In this document: piece after piece, positions 27,384 to 35,787 of the stretch | Position numbering within the stretch: the stretch's first letter is position 1 | Layout: each line of letters begins with the position of its first letter | Source: Metapseudomonas sp043392685 | GTDB taxonomy: Bacteria; Pseudomonadota; Gammaproteobacteria; Pseudomonadales; Pseudomonadaceae | NCBI GenBank assembly: GCA_043392685.1 | Contig: JBHZGM010000005.1 | Reading direction: 5' to 3' (one strand) | Length of the DNA stretch: 64,000 nucleotides | Notes under the pieces: generated by a model | Told to the model about the DNA's origin: nothing | What the model saw: the letters and a program-made list of their open reading frames with translations, nothing else | Databases searched by the model: none | Translations under genes and position numbers: made by a program

Positions 27384-28679
27384 ATGGGTAAGAATGTCGT
27401 AGTCCTGGGCACCCAGTGGGGTGATGAGGGTAAGGGCAAGATCGTCGATCTGCTGACCGACCAGGCTGCCGCCGTCGTGCGTTACCAGGGCGGCCACAAC
27501 GCCGGTCACACCCTGGTGATCGATGGCGAGAAGACCGTGCTGCACCTGATCCCGTCCGGCATCCTGCGCGAGAATGTCGAGTGCCTGATCGGCAACGGCG
27601 TGGTAGTGGCGCCCGATGCGCTGATGCGCGAAATCACCAAGCTGGAAGAGAAGGGTGTACCGGTGCGCGAGCGCCTGCGCATCAGCCCGGCTTGCACCCT
27701 GATCCTGCCGTACCACGTAGCCCTGGACCAGGCGCGTGAAAAGGCCCGTGGCGACGCCAAGATCGGCACCACCGGCCGCGGCATCGGCCCTGCCTACGAA
27801 GACAAGGTCGCCCGTCGCGGCCTGCGCATCGGTGACCTGTTCCACCGCGAGCGCTTTGCCGCCAAGCTGGGCGAGCTGCTGGACTACCACAACTTCGTCC
27901 TGCAGCACTATTACAAGGAGCCGGCGGTCGACTTCCAGAAGACCCTCGACGAAGCCTTGGGCTACGCCGAACTGCTCAAGCCGATGATGACCGACGTCGC
28001 CGCCCGCCTGCACCAGCTGCGCAAGCAGGGCGCCTACATCATGTTCGAAGGCGCGCAAGGCTCGCTGCTGGACATCGACCACGGCACCTACCCGTACGTC
28101 ACCAGCTCCAACACCACCGCTGGCGGCACCGCCACCGGCTCCGGTTTCGGCCCGCTGTACCTCGACTACATCCTCGGTATCACCAAGGCCTACACCACTC
28201 GCGTGGGTTCCGGCCCGTTCCCGACCGAGCTGTTCGATGACACCGGTGCCTTCCTGGCCAAGCGTGGCCACGAGTTCGGTTCGACCACCGGTCGCGCCCG
28301 TCGCTGCGGCTGGTTCGACGCCGTGATCCTGCGTCGCGCCATCGAGATCAACAGCATCTCCGGCCTGTGCCTGACCAAGCTGGACGTGCTCGATGGCCTG
28401 GAAACCATCCGCATCTGCACCGGCTACAAGGGTGCCAATGGCGAGCTGCTGGAAGATGCGCCGACCGATGCCGACAGCTACATCGGCCTGCAGCCGGTCT
28501 ACGAGGAAATGCCGGGCTGGAGCGAATCCACCATCGGCGCCAAGAGCCTGGAAGAACTGCCGGCGAACGCCCGCGCCTACATCAAGCGCGTGGAAGAGCT
28601 GGTAGGTGCGCCCATCGATATCATCTCCACCGGTCCCGACCGTAACGAGACGATCATCCTGCGTCACCCCTACGCCTGA
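27384..28679 (+). CDS. purA: Adenylosuccinate synthetase PurA
   Basis: Joins IMP and aspartate with GTP to form adenylosuccinate in AMP synthesis. The 431-residue protein starts MGKNVVVLGTQWGDEGKGK, the family GTP-binding loop, and has GGHNAGHT, TTGRGIGPAYEDK and the C-terminal STGPDRNETI. The start ATG at 27384 has GAGGA upstream; an earlier frame start at 27330 lacks family sequence. A hairpin at 28696-28720 follows. Confidence 0.97.
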   Translation: MGKNVVVLGTQWGDEGKGKIVDLLTDQAAAVVRYQGGHNAGHTLVIDGEKTVLHLIPSGILRENVECLIGNGVVVAPDALMREITKLEEKGVPVRERLRISPACTLILPYHVALDQAREKARGDAKIGTTGRGIGPAYEDKVARRGLRIGDLFHRERFAAKLGELLDYHNFVLQHYYKEPAVDFQKTLDEALGYAELLKPMMTDVAARLHQLRKQGAYIMFEGAQGSLLDIDHGTYPYVTSSNTTAGGTATGSGFGPLYLDYILGITKAYTTRVGSGPFPTELFDDTGAFLAKRGHEFGSTTGRARRCGWFDAVILRRAIEINSISGLCLTKLDVLDGLETIRICTGYKGANGELLEDAPTDADSYIGLQPVYEEMPGWSESTIGAKSLEELPANARAYIKRVEELVGAPIDIISTGPDRNETIILRHPYA

Positions 28680-28695
28680 GTCTTCCGACTCCCCA

Positions 28696-28727
28696 GAAGG
28701 GCCGCCCAGTGCGGCCCTTCGTCGTTT
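28696..28727 (+). terminator. Probable terminator after purA
   Basis: GAAGGGCCGC (28696-28705) and GCGGCCCTTC (28711-28720) form a 10-bp stem with a 5-base loop. The tail GTCGTTT is only weakly T-rich, so efficiency is uncertain. Confidence 0.7.
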
Positions 28728-28754
28728 CGGCGGCTGCAAATGTCGCGCTGCTGA

Positions 28755-28771
28755 TCGGCACGCACTTTGCT
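28755..28771 (+). promoter_or_regulatory. Sigma-54 (RpoN) type promoter of the chemoreceptor gene
   Basis: TCGGCACG, four bases, TTGCT: the GG at 28757-28758 and GC at 28769-28770 are separated by exactly 10 bases, as needed for RpoN -24/-12 elements. Transcription would begin near 28782, leaving a leader of about 50 bases before the GTG at 28834. One base of the conserved TTGGCAC differs. No activator site was identified. Confidence 0.65.
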
Positions 28772-28833
28772 GGCACTTTATAAATCCGGGTTATCGCCGT
28801 TATAGCGGTAACGGTCGTTAAGGAGCCTCAGTC

Positions 28834-30768
28834 GTGTCAGTCATCCTGTCTTTGTTGCAAAGCCGTTTGTTGCGTCCGGTATTCATTGCCCTTGGGGTTG
28901 CGTTGCTGGTGCAGGTGCTGGTGGCCGTTGCCCTGACGCGGAGCACCGTGAATTCCCTGGTGGATGAGCTGGGCGTTCGTCTGGGTGGTGATACCCAGCT
29001 TCTGGCGGGTGATCTCGAACAGGCCGGGCAGGAAGTGTCCGGCAGTCTCAGTGCGCTTTCCGGCAAGACCCGCGAGCGCCTGGGGGCGGCCCTCAGTGCG
29101 CGTCTCCAGCAGGAGCAGGGGCAGCTGCGCCAGACGCTCGAGCAGAGTCTCAAGGAGTCTGCCAACGACCTTGCCCAATTGCTCGCCGCCGTAGCGCCCC
29201 GGGCGATGTGGGACAACGATGTGCCCACGCTGTCCGAATTCGCCCGCCGCGCCCAGCGCAATCCCAATGTGCTTTTCGTCATCTATGACGATGCCAACGG
29301 GCAGCATCTGACCCGCTATCTCAATCGCGAGAACCCACTGATCAAGGCGTTGCTGGCCAAGGGGCAGGGCGAGCGCGCGCTGGACAAGGTGCTGAATGCG
29401 GCCGCCAGCGATCCATCCGTCTATCTGGTGGAGGCCTCCATCAGCCCCAATGGCGTGGAGATCGGCAAGGTGCGAATGGGGGTTTCCACCGCGGCCGTGG
29501 AAGAGGAGCTCAAGGCGCTGGACCAGCGCTTCTCCGCCCTGATCGCCAGTGGTGGCGAGCTGGTCGGCGAAAGCCTTGCCGGTGCCGCCAGTGAGAGCAG
29601 TGCTGCGCTGACCGCGCGCCTGCAATCGGCTCGCGAGACGGCCGCAAGCATGAGCGCTGGCACTCGCCAGGCTGTCGAGTCGGCGGCTGCCGAGTTGCGC
29701 TGGCGCATCGGCCTGGGATTGGTGCTGGTTGGGCTCGGCGTTCTGCTGGTGCTGGCTGTAGTGCTGGGGCGCCGGGTGGTGGTTCGCCTGCGCCTGCTGA
29801 TCGAGGCGCTGAACGATCTGGTGGCCGGTGAGGGCGATCTGACGCGCAGGGTGCGGATCGACAGTCGTGACGAGGTCGGGGAAATGGCCACTGCGGTGAA
29901 CCGCTTCGTCGACAAGCTGCAGCCCATCGTCCGCGAGGCGGGTGATGTGGCGCAACGCACCGGGCTGGAGATCGAGGCGCTGTCCGAGCGCAGTCAGTCT
30001 GCCGAATCGGCCGCCCATCGCCAGCGCAGTGAGGTGGAAGGCAGTCTCAGCGCACTGGCGGGCATGGTGGCCGAAGCCCAGTCCGAGAGCCAGGCCATGC
30101 AGGACGCCCTGCGCCAGGTGGGCGAGATCCGCCAGGCCGCCCAGGACAACGCGGCCATCGCACGCAAGGTGGGTGGCCTGATCGAGGATCTGGAAGCGCG
30201 GGTGCAGAACGGTTCCGAAGTGATCGAGCGGCTGGCGCGCCAGAGCGAGCAGATCGAGATGGTGCTGTCGGTGATCCATGGCATTGCCGAGCAGACCAAC
30301 CTGCTGGCGCTGAACGCGGCCATCGAGGCGGCGAGGGCAGGGGAGAGCGGTCGCGGTTTCGCCGTGGTTGCCGACGAAGTGCGGGCGCTGGCCAGCAAGA
30401 CCCAGCAGTCCACCGGCGATATCCAGGAGCATATCGCTGCGTTGCAGACCGGGGCGCGTGAAGCGGTTTCGGCTATTTCCCAGGCTCGCGAGCGGGCGGT
30501 AGAAGGTCTGGAAGCACTACGCGACAGTGAGCGCTTGCAGCAAAGCGTGCAGCAGGCGGTGGAGCAGGTGCATGGCGCGGTGCAGGCGGCGGCCCGCGCG
30601 GCGGAACACCAGGCGGCGGACGCCGATGGCGTGCGTGGCCGGGTGGATGTGATCCACGCCGAAGCCCGCCTGGCGGCTGAAGCTGTGGCGGCGACCGCCA
30701 GCAGCGGGCGCGTGCTGGCCGGCCTGGCCGATCAGCTCAAAGCCAGCCTGGGGCAGTTCAAGGCATAA
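28834..30768 (+). CDS. Methyl-accepting chemotaxis protein
   Basis: A 644-residue chemoreceptor. Membrane segments at about 12-33 and 290-312 enclose a periplasmic domain of about 255 residues that is rich in helices and that I cannot assign to a named ligand-binding family. A HAMP domain (about 313-365) follows, then a signalling domain with the conserved hairpin tip EQTNLLALNAAIEAARAGE (486-504) and SGRGFAVVADEVRALA. No C-terminal CheR-tethering pentapeptide is present. The start is GTG at 28834, with AAGGAG 8 bases upstream. It lies between purA and the tRNA-Leu genes; PAO1, from memory, lacks it here while P. putida has one. Confidence 0.93.
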   Translation: MSVILSLLQSRLLRPVFIALGVALLVQVLVAVALTRSTVNSLVDELGVRLGGDTQLLAGDLEQAGQEVSGSLSALSGKTRERLGAALSARLQQEQGQLRQTLEQSLKESANDLAQLLAAVAPRAMWDNDVPTLSEFARRAQRNPNVLFVIYDDANGQHLTRYLNRENPLIKALLAKGQGERALDKVLNAAASDPSVYLVEASISPNGVEIGKVRMGVSTAAVEEELKALDQRFSALIASGGELVGESLAGAASESSAALTARLQSARETAASMSAGTRQAVESAAAELRWRIGLGLVLVGLGVLLVLAVVLGRRVVVRLRLLIEALNDLVAGEGDLTRRVRIDSRDEVGEMATAVNRFVDKLQPIVREAGDVAQRTGLEIEALSERSQSAESAAHRQRSEVEGSLSALAGMVAEAQSESQAMQDALRQVGEIRQAAQDNAAIARKVGGLIEDLEARVQNGSEVIERLARQSEQIEMVLSVIHGIAEQTNLLALNAAIEAARAGESGRGFAVVADEVRALASKTQQSTGDIQEHIAALQTGAREAVSAISQARERAVEGLEALRDSERLQQSVQQAVEQVHGAVQAAARAAEHQAADADGVRGRVDVIHAEARLAAEAVAATASSGRVLAGLADQLKASLGQFKA

Positions 30769-30850
30769 AGGGGAATGCGGGAGAGGGGGCGGGCGCAGGC
30801 CTGGCCCCTGATCTGGCGATCGTTACGGAATGTCCGGAAGCCAGAAAGCA

Positions 30851-30875
30851 CAAAGCCGAGCAGAGCTCGGCTTTG
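30851..30875 (-). terminator. Terminator of the tRNA-Leu transcript
   Basis: CAAAGCCGAG (30851-30860), loop CAGAG, CTCGGCTTTG (30866-30875): a perfect 10-bp stem 8 bases beyond the 3' end of the downstream tRNA-Leu. It could also stop transcripts from the chemoreceptor gene on the other strand. Confidence 0.75.
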
Positions 30876-30883
30876 TTGAAGAG

Positions 30884-30970
30884 TGGTGCCCAGGAGAAGA
30901 CTCGAACTTCCACGGTGTTGCCACCGCTAGGACCTGAACCTAGTGCGTCTACCAATTCCGCCACCTGGGC
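30884..30970 (-). tRNA. tRNA-Leu (anticodon CAG), second copy in transcript
   Basis: 87-nt leucine tRNA with encoded CCA. The acceptor stem GCCCAGG/CCTGGGC, the long variable arm (GCGGTGGCAACACCGT region), the TTCGAGTC T-loop and the anticodon stem CTAGG/CCTAG with loop TTCAGGT (anticodon CAG, reading CUG) are all intact. It is identical to the copy at 31080-31166. Confidence 0.97.
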
Positions 30971-31079
30971 ACATTGCGATGATCGCTCATCGACTTATAC
31001 GGTATTCATCGTTGAACGACACGGAACCGTACGATCCGTTAAACGAGAAACCGAGCTTTGCTGCTCGATTTCAAAGAAG

Positions 31080-31166
31080 TGGTGCCCAGGAGAAGACTCG
31101 AACTTCCACGGTGTTGCCACCGCTAGGACCTGAACCTAGTGCGTCTACCAATTCCGCCACCTGGGC
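31080..31166 (-). tRNA. tRNA-Leu (anticodon CAG), first copy in transcript
   Basis: Identical in all 87 bases to the tRNA at 30884-30970 and separated from it by 109 bases. CUG is the main leucine codon in this genome, so a doubled gene dose is sensible. The promoter at 31233-31261 lies about 60 bases upstream. Confidence 0.97.
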
Positions 31167-31232
31167 ACTTCCGGATGCGGATGACTGCTCATCTGCTTCC
31201 TTCACAACGTCTCAGCGACGCTGTGGGCGCGA

Positions 31233-31261
31233 ACTATACGAGCCGACTTTTGTGTTGTAAA
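31233..31261 (-). promoter_or_regulatory. Sigma-70 type promoter of the tRNA-Leu pair
   Basis: Read on the minus strand: TTTACA (31261-31256), exactly 17 bases, TATAGT (31238-31233). Both hexamers match consensus at 5 of 6 positions. A short GC-rich stretch, GCGCCC, follows the -10, like a stringent-control discriminator. Confidence 0.8.
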
Positions 31262-31334
31262 CCCCTGAACGCGAAAAAAATTATTCTTCTGACTAAGCTG
31301 ACCGAGAATCGGAATTCGCGCTTCAATAAGAACC

Positions 31335-31376
31335 ATGGCAAATCCCTCTATGGATAAAAAGGTGATCACCCCTTGA
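31335..31376 (+). other. Possible 13-codon leader peptide overlapping the rnr start
   Basis: ATG GCA at 31335 opens a frame encoding MANPSMDKKVITP that ends at TGA 31374-31376, overlapping the rnr ATG as TGATG. The only ribosome site is a weak AAGAA about 5 bases before the ATG. The overlap geometry would permit translational coupling; it may be chance. Confidence 0.3.
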
Positions 31377-34132
31377 TGGCCGATTGGCAGAACCTCGACC
31401 CCGAGGCCGCACGCGAGGCGGAAAAATACGAAAACCCCATCCCCAGCCGCGAGTTGATCCTGCAGCGCCTCGATGAGCGCGGCGCCCCGGCCAGCCGTGA
31501 ACAGCTGGTGGAAGAATTCGGTCTGACCACCGATGAGCAACTGGAGGCACTGCGCCGCCGGCTCCGCGCCATGGAGCGCGATGGTCAGCTCATCTATACC
31601 CGCCGCGGTACCTACGCACCCGTGGACAAACTCGACCTCATCTGCGGACGCGTCAGCGGTCACCGCGACGGTTTCGGCTTCCTCATTCCCGACGACGGTT
31701 CCGAAGACCTCTTCCTCAGCCCTGCGCAGATGCGCCTGGTGTTCGATGGCGACCGCGCCCTGGCCCGCGTCGCTGGTGTCGACCGCCGTGGCCGCCGCGA
31801 GGGTGCCCTGGTGGAGATCATCGAACGGGCCCACGAAACCCTGGTCGGCCGCTTCTTCGAAGAAAGCGGCATTGCCCGGGTGGTGGCCGACAATCCGAAG
31901 ATCCAGCAGGAAGTGCTGGTGCCCAGCGGCAAGCAGGGCGCTGCCAGGCATGGTCAGTTCGTCCAGGTGAAGATCGAGCAGTGGCCGAGCAACTTCCGCC
32001 TGGCCCAGGGCGAAGTGGTGGAAGTGCTGGGCGACTACATGGCGCCGGGCATGGAGATCGAAGTCGCCCTGCGCAGCTATGACATTCCCCACGAGTGGCC
32101 CGCCGCCGTGATCAAGGAGGCGGCCAGGCTCAAGGCCGAAGTGGCCGAGAAGGACAAGGAAAAGCGCATCGACCTGCGCGACCTGCCCCTGGTCACCATC
32201 GACGGCGAGGACGCCCGCGACTTCGACGACGCCGTGTACGCCGAGGCCCGCAAGGGTGGCGGCTGGCGCCTGATCGTCGCCATCGCCGACGTCTCCCACT
32301 ATGTAAAGGTGGGGTCGGCGCTGGATGAGGAAGCGAGCAATCGCGGCAACTCGGTGTACTTTCCGGAGAAGGTCATCCCGATGCTGCCGGAGGCGCTGTC
32401 CAATGGGCTCTGTTCCCTGAACCCCTTGGTGGATCGCCTGGCGATGGTCTGCGACATGACCATCTCCCGCGCCGGCAAGCTGACCGGCTACGAGTTCTAC
32501 GAGGCGGTCATCCATTCCCACGCGCGGCTCACCTACACCAAAGTCAGCCAGTTCCTGGAAACGCCGGAATCGGCCGAAGCCAGGCAGTTCGCCGAGCAGC
32601 TGCCACACCTGGTCAAACCCCTGCAGCAGCTCTACAAGCTCTACAAGGTGCTGCTGGCGCAACGCCAGGTGCGTGGGGCCATCGACTTCGAGACCCAGGA
32701 AACCCGCATTGTCTTCAGCGCCGATCGCAAGATCTCCGAGATCCTGCCGACCCAGCGCAACGATGCCCACAAGCTGATCGAGGAATGCATGCTGTGCGCC
32801 AACGTGGCCACCGCGCGCTTCCTGCAGCAGCACGAAATCCCGGCGCTCTACCGTATTCACGAAGGTCCGCCGAGCGAGCGCCTGGACAAGCTGCGGCAAT
32901 TCCTCGCCGAACTGGGGTTGTCGCTCAATCGAGGCAAGAACGAGCCGACGCCGAGCGACTACCAGGCCCTGCTGGAGAAGATTCGCGAGCGCCCGGACTT
33001 CCACCTGATCCAGACAGTCATGCTGCGCTCCCTCAGCCAGGCGGTATACAGCCCGGACAATGAGGGGCACTTCGGCCTCAACTACGACGCCTACACCCAC
33101 TTCACCTCGCCGATCCGGCGTTATCCGGACCTGCTGGTGCATCGAGCCATCCGCAGCCTGATCCGCTCCAAACGCGAGAGTGCCCATGTGCGGCGCGCCG
33201 GTGCGGCGAGCATGCCCAAGGCGCGCATCTATCCCTACGACGAGGCGCGCCTGTTCCAGCTCGGCGAGCAGTGCTCGATGACCGAGCGGCGCGCCGACGA
33301 GGCGACCCGCGACGTCACCAACTGGCTGAAGTGCGAGTACATGCGCGACCGCGTGGGCGAAACTTTCCCCGGTGTGATCTCGGCCGTGACCGGCTTCGGC
33401 ATCTTCGTCGAACTGATCGACATCTATGTCGAAGGCCTGGTGCACGTGACGGCGCTGCCGGGTGACTACTACCACTTCGATCCGATCCACCATCGCCTGT
33501 CCGGCGAGCGCAGCGGCCTCAGCTTCCGCCTGGGCGACGAGGTGGAAGTAGTGGTGGCGCGGGTCGATCTGGACGAACGCAAGATCGATTTCGAACTTTC
33601 CGAGAACGTCCTTACCGCACCGGTAGGCCGCAAGAATCGCGGCGCCGACAAACCTCTTCCCGGCAAAGGCAAGACCAAGGCTGCCGGGCCCAAGGCCGGC
33701 AAGGGTCGCAGTCGGGGGGCCAAGGGGGCGGCCCGCCACGCCCAGCAGGGTACGTCCACCCTCCAGCAGGAGCCGAAGGCGGCCGTGGCGCCGCGTCGGC
33801 AGCGCGCCGGCAAGGTCCAGGCGTTGCCTGCCGTGCCACCGGAAATGCTCGCCCAGGCCGAGGAGATGCTCGGCAATACCGATGTGAACAAGAGCCGTGC
33901 GGTGAAACAGGCCCTGCTCAACGAAGCGCGTCAGGGCGCCAAGTCCAGCAAGGGCAAGCGTCCGGCACAGAACGCCCTGGACAAGCCCGCTAGGGACTCC
34001 GCCGCCGGGGCCACCGCCAAGCCGCCGAAGAAGAAAGCCAAGGCGGCGAAGGCCAAGGTCGCCAGCAAACCCACGAAACACCGTAAAGGGCCGCCGAAAC
34101 CCAAGGCGCCCGGTAGCAAGGTCAAGAAATGA
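31376..34132 (+). CDS. rnr: Ribonuclease R
   Basis: Processive 3'-5' exoribonuclease able to digest structured RNA. The 918-residue protein has an N-terminal winged helix (about 15-80), cold-shock domains, the RNB catalytic domain with DGEDARDFDDAVY, and an S1 domain (VISAVTGFGIFVELIDIYVEGLVHV region) ending near residue 740. A tail of about 170 residues rich in Lys, Ala, Gly and Pro follows. The tail is longer than in E. coli. I chose ATG 31376 over the TTG one codon earlier; AAGGTGA lies about 12 bases upstream. It overlaps rlmB by 4 bases. Confidence 0.96.
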   Translation: MADWQNLDPEAAREAEKYENPIPSRELILQRLDERGAPASREQLVEEFGLTTDEQLEALRRRLRAMERDGQLIYTRRGTYAPVDKLDLICGRVSGHRDGFGFLIPDDGSEDLFLSPAQMRLVFDGDRALARVAGVDRRGRREGALVEIIERAHETLVGRFFEESGIARVVADNPKIQQEVLVPSGKQGAARHGQFVQVKIEQWPSNFRLAQGEVVEVLGDYMAPGMEIEVALRSYDIPHEWPAAVIKEAARLKAEVAEKDKEKRIDLRDLPLVTIDGEDARDFDDAVYAEARKGGGWRLIVAIADVSHYVKVGSALDEEASNRGNSVYFPEKVIPMLPEALSNGLCSLNPLVDRLAMVCDMTISRAGKLTGYEFYEAVIHSHARLTYTKVSQFLETPESAEARQFAEQLPHLVKPLQQLYKLYKVLLAQRQVRGAIDFETQETRIVFSADRKISEILPTQRNDAHKLIEECMLCANVATARFLQQHEIPALYRIHEGPPSERLDKLRQFLAELGLSLNRGKNEPTPSDYQALLEKIRERPDFHLIQTVMLRSLSQAVYSPDNEGHFGLNYDAYTHFTSPIRRYPDLLVHRAIRSLIRSKRESAHVRRAGAASMPKARIYPYDEARLFQLGEQCSMTERRADEATRDVTNWLKCEYMRDRVGETFPGVISAVTGFGIFVELIDIYVEGLVHVTALPGDYYHFDPIHHRLSGERSGLSFRLGDEVEVVVARVDLDERKIDFELSENVLTAPVGRKNRGADKPLPGKGKTKAAGPKAGKGRSRGAKGAARHAQQGTSTLQQEPKAAVAPRRQRAGKVQALPAVPPEMLAQAEEMLGNTDVNKSRAVKQALLNEARQGAKSSKGKRPAQNALDKPARDSAAGATAKPPKKKAKAAKAKVASKPTKHRKGPPKPKAPGSKVKK

Positions 34133-34878
34133 GTCAGTTGGAAAAGGTCTACGGCGTACATGCCGTGGAGGCGCTCCTGCGTCATCACCCCAAACGTGTC
34201 AAGCAACTCTGGCTGGCGGAAGGCCGGCATGATCCGCGGGTCCAGGTCCTCCTCGACCTGGCCGGGCAGCACCGCATCGAGGTGGGCCAAAAGGATCGCC
34301 ACGAGCTGGACGAATGGGCCGAAGGCGTCCATCAGGGCGTGGTGGCCGAGGTCAGCCCCAGCCAGGTCTGGGGCGAGAACATGCTCGACGAACTGCTTGA
34401 GCGCACCCCCGGTGCGCCCTTGCTGCTCGCGCTGGACGGCGTCACCGATCCGCACAATCTGGGCGCCTGCCTGCGCACCGCCGACGCCGCTGGCGTACTG
34501 GCGGTGATCGTGCCCAAGGACAAGTCCGCCACCCTCAACGCCACCGTGCGCAAGGTGGCTTGCGGCGCGGCGGAGGTCATGCCGCTGGTGGCGGTGACCA
34601 ACCTCTCGCGCACCCTCGAAAAACTGCAGAAGAAGGGCCTCTGGGTGGTCGGAACCGCCGGCGAGGCGGAGCAGGAGGTCTACGAGCAGGACATGACCGG
34701 GCCGACCGTGCTGGTCATGGGGGCGGAAGGCAAGGGCATGCGCCGCCTGACCCGCGAACATTGCGATTACCTGGTCAAGCTGCCCATGGCCGGCAGCGTG
34801 AGCAGCCTGAACGTCTCCGTGGCCACCGGCGTCTGCCTGTTCGAGGCGGTTCGCCAGCGCCGCAGCCGTCCCCAGTGA
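34129..34878 (+). CDS. rlmB: 23S rRNA (Gm2251) 2'-O-methyltransferase RlmB
   Basis: SpoU-family methyltransferase for G2251 of 23S rRNA. The 249-residue protein has an N-terminal substrate-binding domain and the SPOUT knot motifs LDGVTDPHNLGACLRTADAAG, VMGAEGKGM and LPMAGSVSSLNVSVATG. Normal length. The ATGA overlap with rnr shows coupling; rnr-rlmB is a conserved pair in gammaproteobacteria. Confidence 0.96.
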   Translation: MSQLEKVYGVHAVEALLRHHPKRVKQLWLAEGRHDPRVQVLLDLAGQHRIEVGQKDRHELDEWAEGVHQGVVAEVSPSQVWGENMLDELLERTPGAPLLLALDGVTDPHNLGACLRTADAAGVLAVIVPKDKSATLNATVRKVACGAAEVMPLVAVTNLSRTLEKLQKKGLWVVGTAGEAEQEVYEQDMTGPTVLVMGAEGKGMRRLTREHCDYLVKLPMAGSVSSLNVSVATGVCLFEAVRQRRSRPQ

Positions 34879-34938
34879 CGGCCTGCCCCGGATGGCTTCG
34901 CTGCCGTTCGGGGCTGTTCAAAGTTTCGCCAATTTACC

Positions 34939-34967
34939 TTGCGCGGCATTCAGCCCTTCTCTAGAAT
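34939..34967 (+). promoter_or_regulatory. Sigma-70 type promoter of the rpsF operon
   Basis: TTGCGC (34939-34944), 17-base spacer, TAGAAT (34962-34967). This gives an mRNA leader of about 110 bases before rpsF, long enough for autoregulation. Confidence 0.65.
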
Positions 34968-35040
34968 GTCGCCCCTTGCCGTGGGGGCAGGCTCGCGCAC
35001 GTCCCCGGCCCGGCAAGCCAAAACGAGATATTCACTCCTT

Positions 35041-35063
35041 GCCTGACCACGATGTTGGCAGGC
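35041..35063 (+). promoter_or_regulatory. Leader hairpin before rpsF, candidate S6:S18 control element
   Basis: GCCTG (35041-35045) pairs with CAGGC (35059-35063), and CC (47-48) can pair with GG (57-58) around CACGATGTT. S6:S18-binding leader structures are known upstream of rpsF in many bacteria; whether this is one cannot be decided by eye. Confidence 0.3.
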
Positions 35064-35084
35064 TACAACCCGTAAGGAGCATTT

Positions 35085-35492
35085 ATGCGTCATTACGAAA
35101 TCATCTTCCTGGTTCACCCGGACCAGAGCGAGCAGGTTGGCGGCATGGTTGAGCGCTACACCAAGCTCATCGAAGAAGACGGTGGCAAGGTTCACCGCCT
35201 GGAAGACTGGGGCCGTCGTCAGCTGGCCTACGCCATCAACAATGTTCACAAAGCTCACTATGTGATGATGAACGTTGAGTGCAGCGGCAAGGCCCTGGCC
35301 GAGCTGGAAGACAACTTCCGCTACAACGACGCCGTTATCCGTAACCTGGTCATCCGTCGCGACGAAGCCATCACCGGCCAGTCCGAGATGCTCAAGGCCG
35401 AGGAAAACCGCAACGAGCGCCGCGAGCGCCGTGAGCGCGTTGAGACTGACGCTGCCGCCGAAGGCGAAGACAGCGACAACGCTGACGAGTAA
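35085..35492 (+). CDS. rpsF: 30S ribosomal protein S6
   Basis: Primary-to-platform 30S protein that pairs with S18. The 135-residue protein starts MRHYEIIFLVHPDQSEQV and has the LEDWGRRQLAYAINNVHKAHYV core. The charged C-terminal tail (NERRERRERVETDAAAEGED) is typical of proteobacteria and, in E. coli, is the substrate for glutamylation by RimK. AAGGAG precedes the ATG by 5 bases. First gene of rpsF-rpsR-DUF2232-rplI. Confidence 0.98.
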   Translation: MRHYEIIFLVHPDQSEQVGGMVERYTKLIEEDGGKVHRLEDWGRRQLAYAINNVHKAHYVMMNVECSGKALAELEDNFRYNDAVIRNLVIRRDEAITGQSEMLKAEENRNERRERRERVETDAAAEGEDSDNADE

Positions 35493-35520
35493 TCCACGGA
35501 TCTATTGAGGAGCCAAGTTC

Positions 35521-35751
35521 ATGGCACGTTTCTTCCGTCGTCGTAAGTTCTGCCGTTTCACCGCTGAAGGCGTGAAAGAGATCGACTTCAAGGATCTCAA
35601 CACCCTGAAGGCCTACATCTCCGAAACTGGCAAGATCGTTCCGAGCCGTATCACCGGCACCAAAGCCAAGTATCAGCGTCAGCTGGCCACCGCTATCAAG
35701 CGCGCCCGCTACCTGGCCCTGCTGCCCTACACCGACAGCCACGGCCGTTGA
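35521..35751 (+). CDS. rpsR: 30S ribosomal protein S18
   Basis: Binds 16S rRNA together with S6. The 76-residue protein starts MARFFRRRKFCRFTAEG and ends with the basic RARYLALLPYTDSHGR, both standard. One Cys (residue 11) remains of the zinc-binding set, as usual in C-minus forms. Starts 28 bases after rpsF behind GAGGAG. Confidence 0.98.
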   Translation: MARFFRRRKFCRFTAEGVKEIDFKDLNTLKAYISETGKIVPSRITGTKAKYQRQLATAIKRARYLALLPYTDSHGR

Positions 35752-35787
35752 TCTCGGTCGGTCGACCTAGGTAAGGGATAGATCGCA

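Noticed and set aside
30873..31260. Short plus-strand frames with repeated EKTRTSTVLPPLGPEPSAS
   Set aside because: They are the reverse complement of the two tRNA-Leu genes, a common false call.
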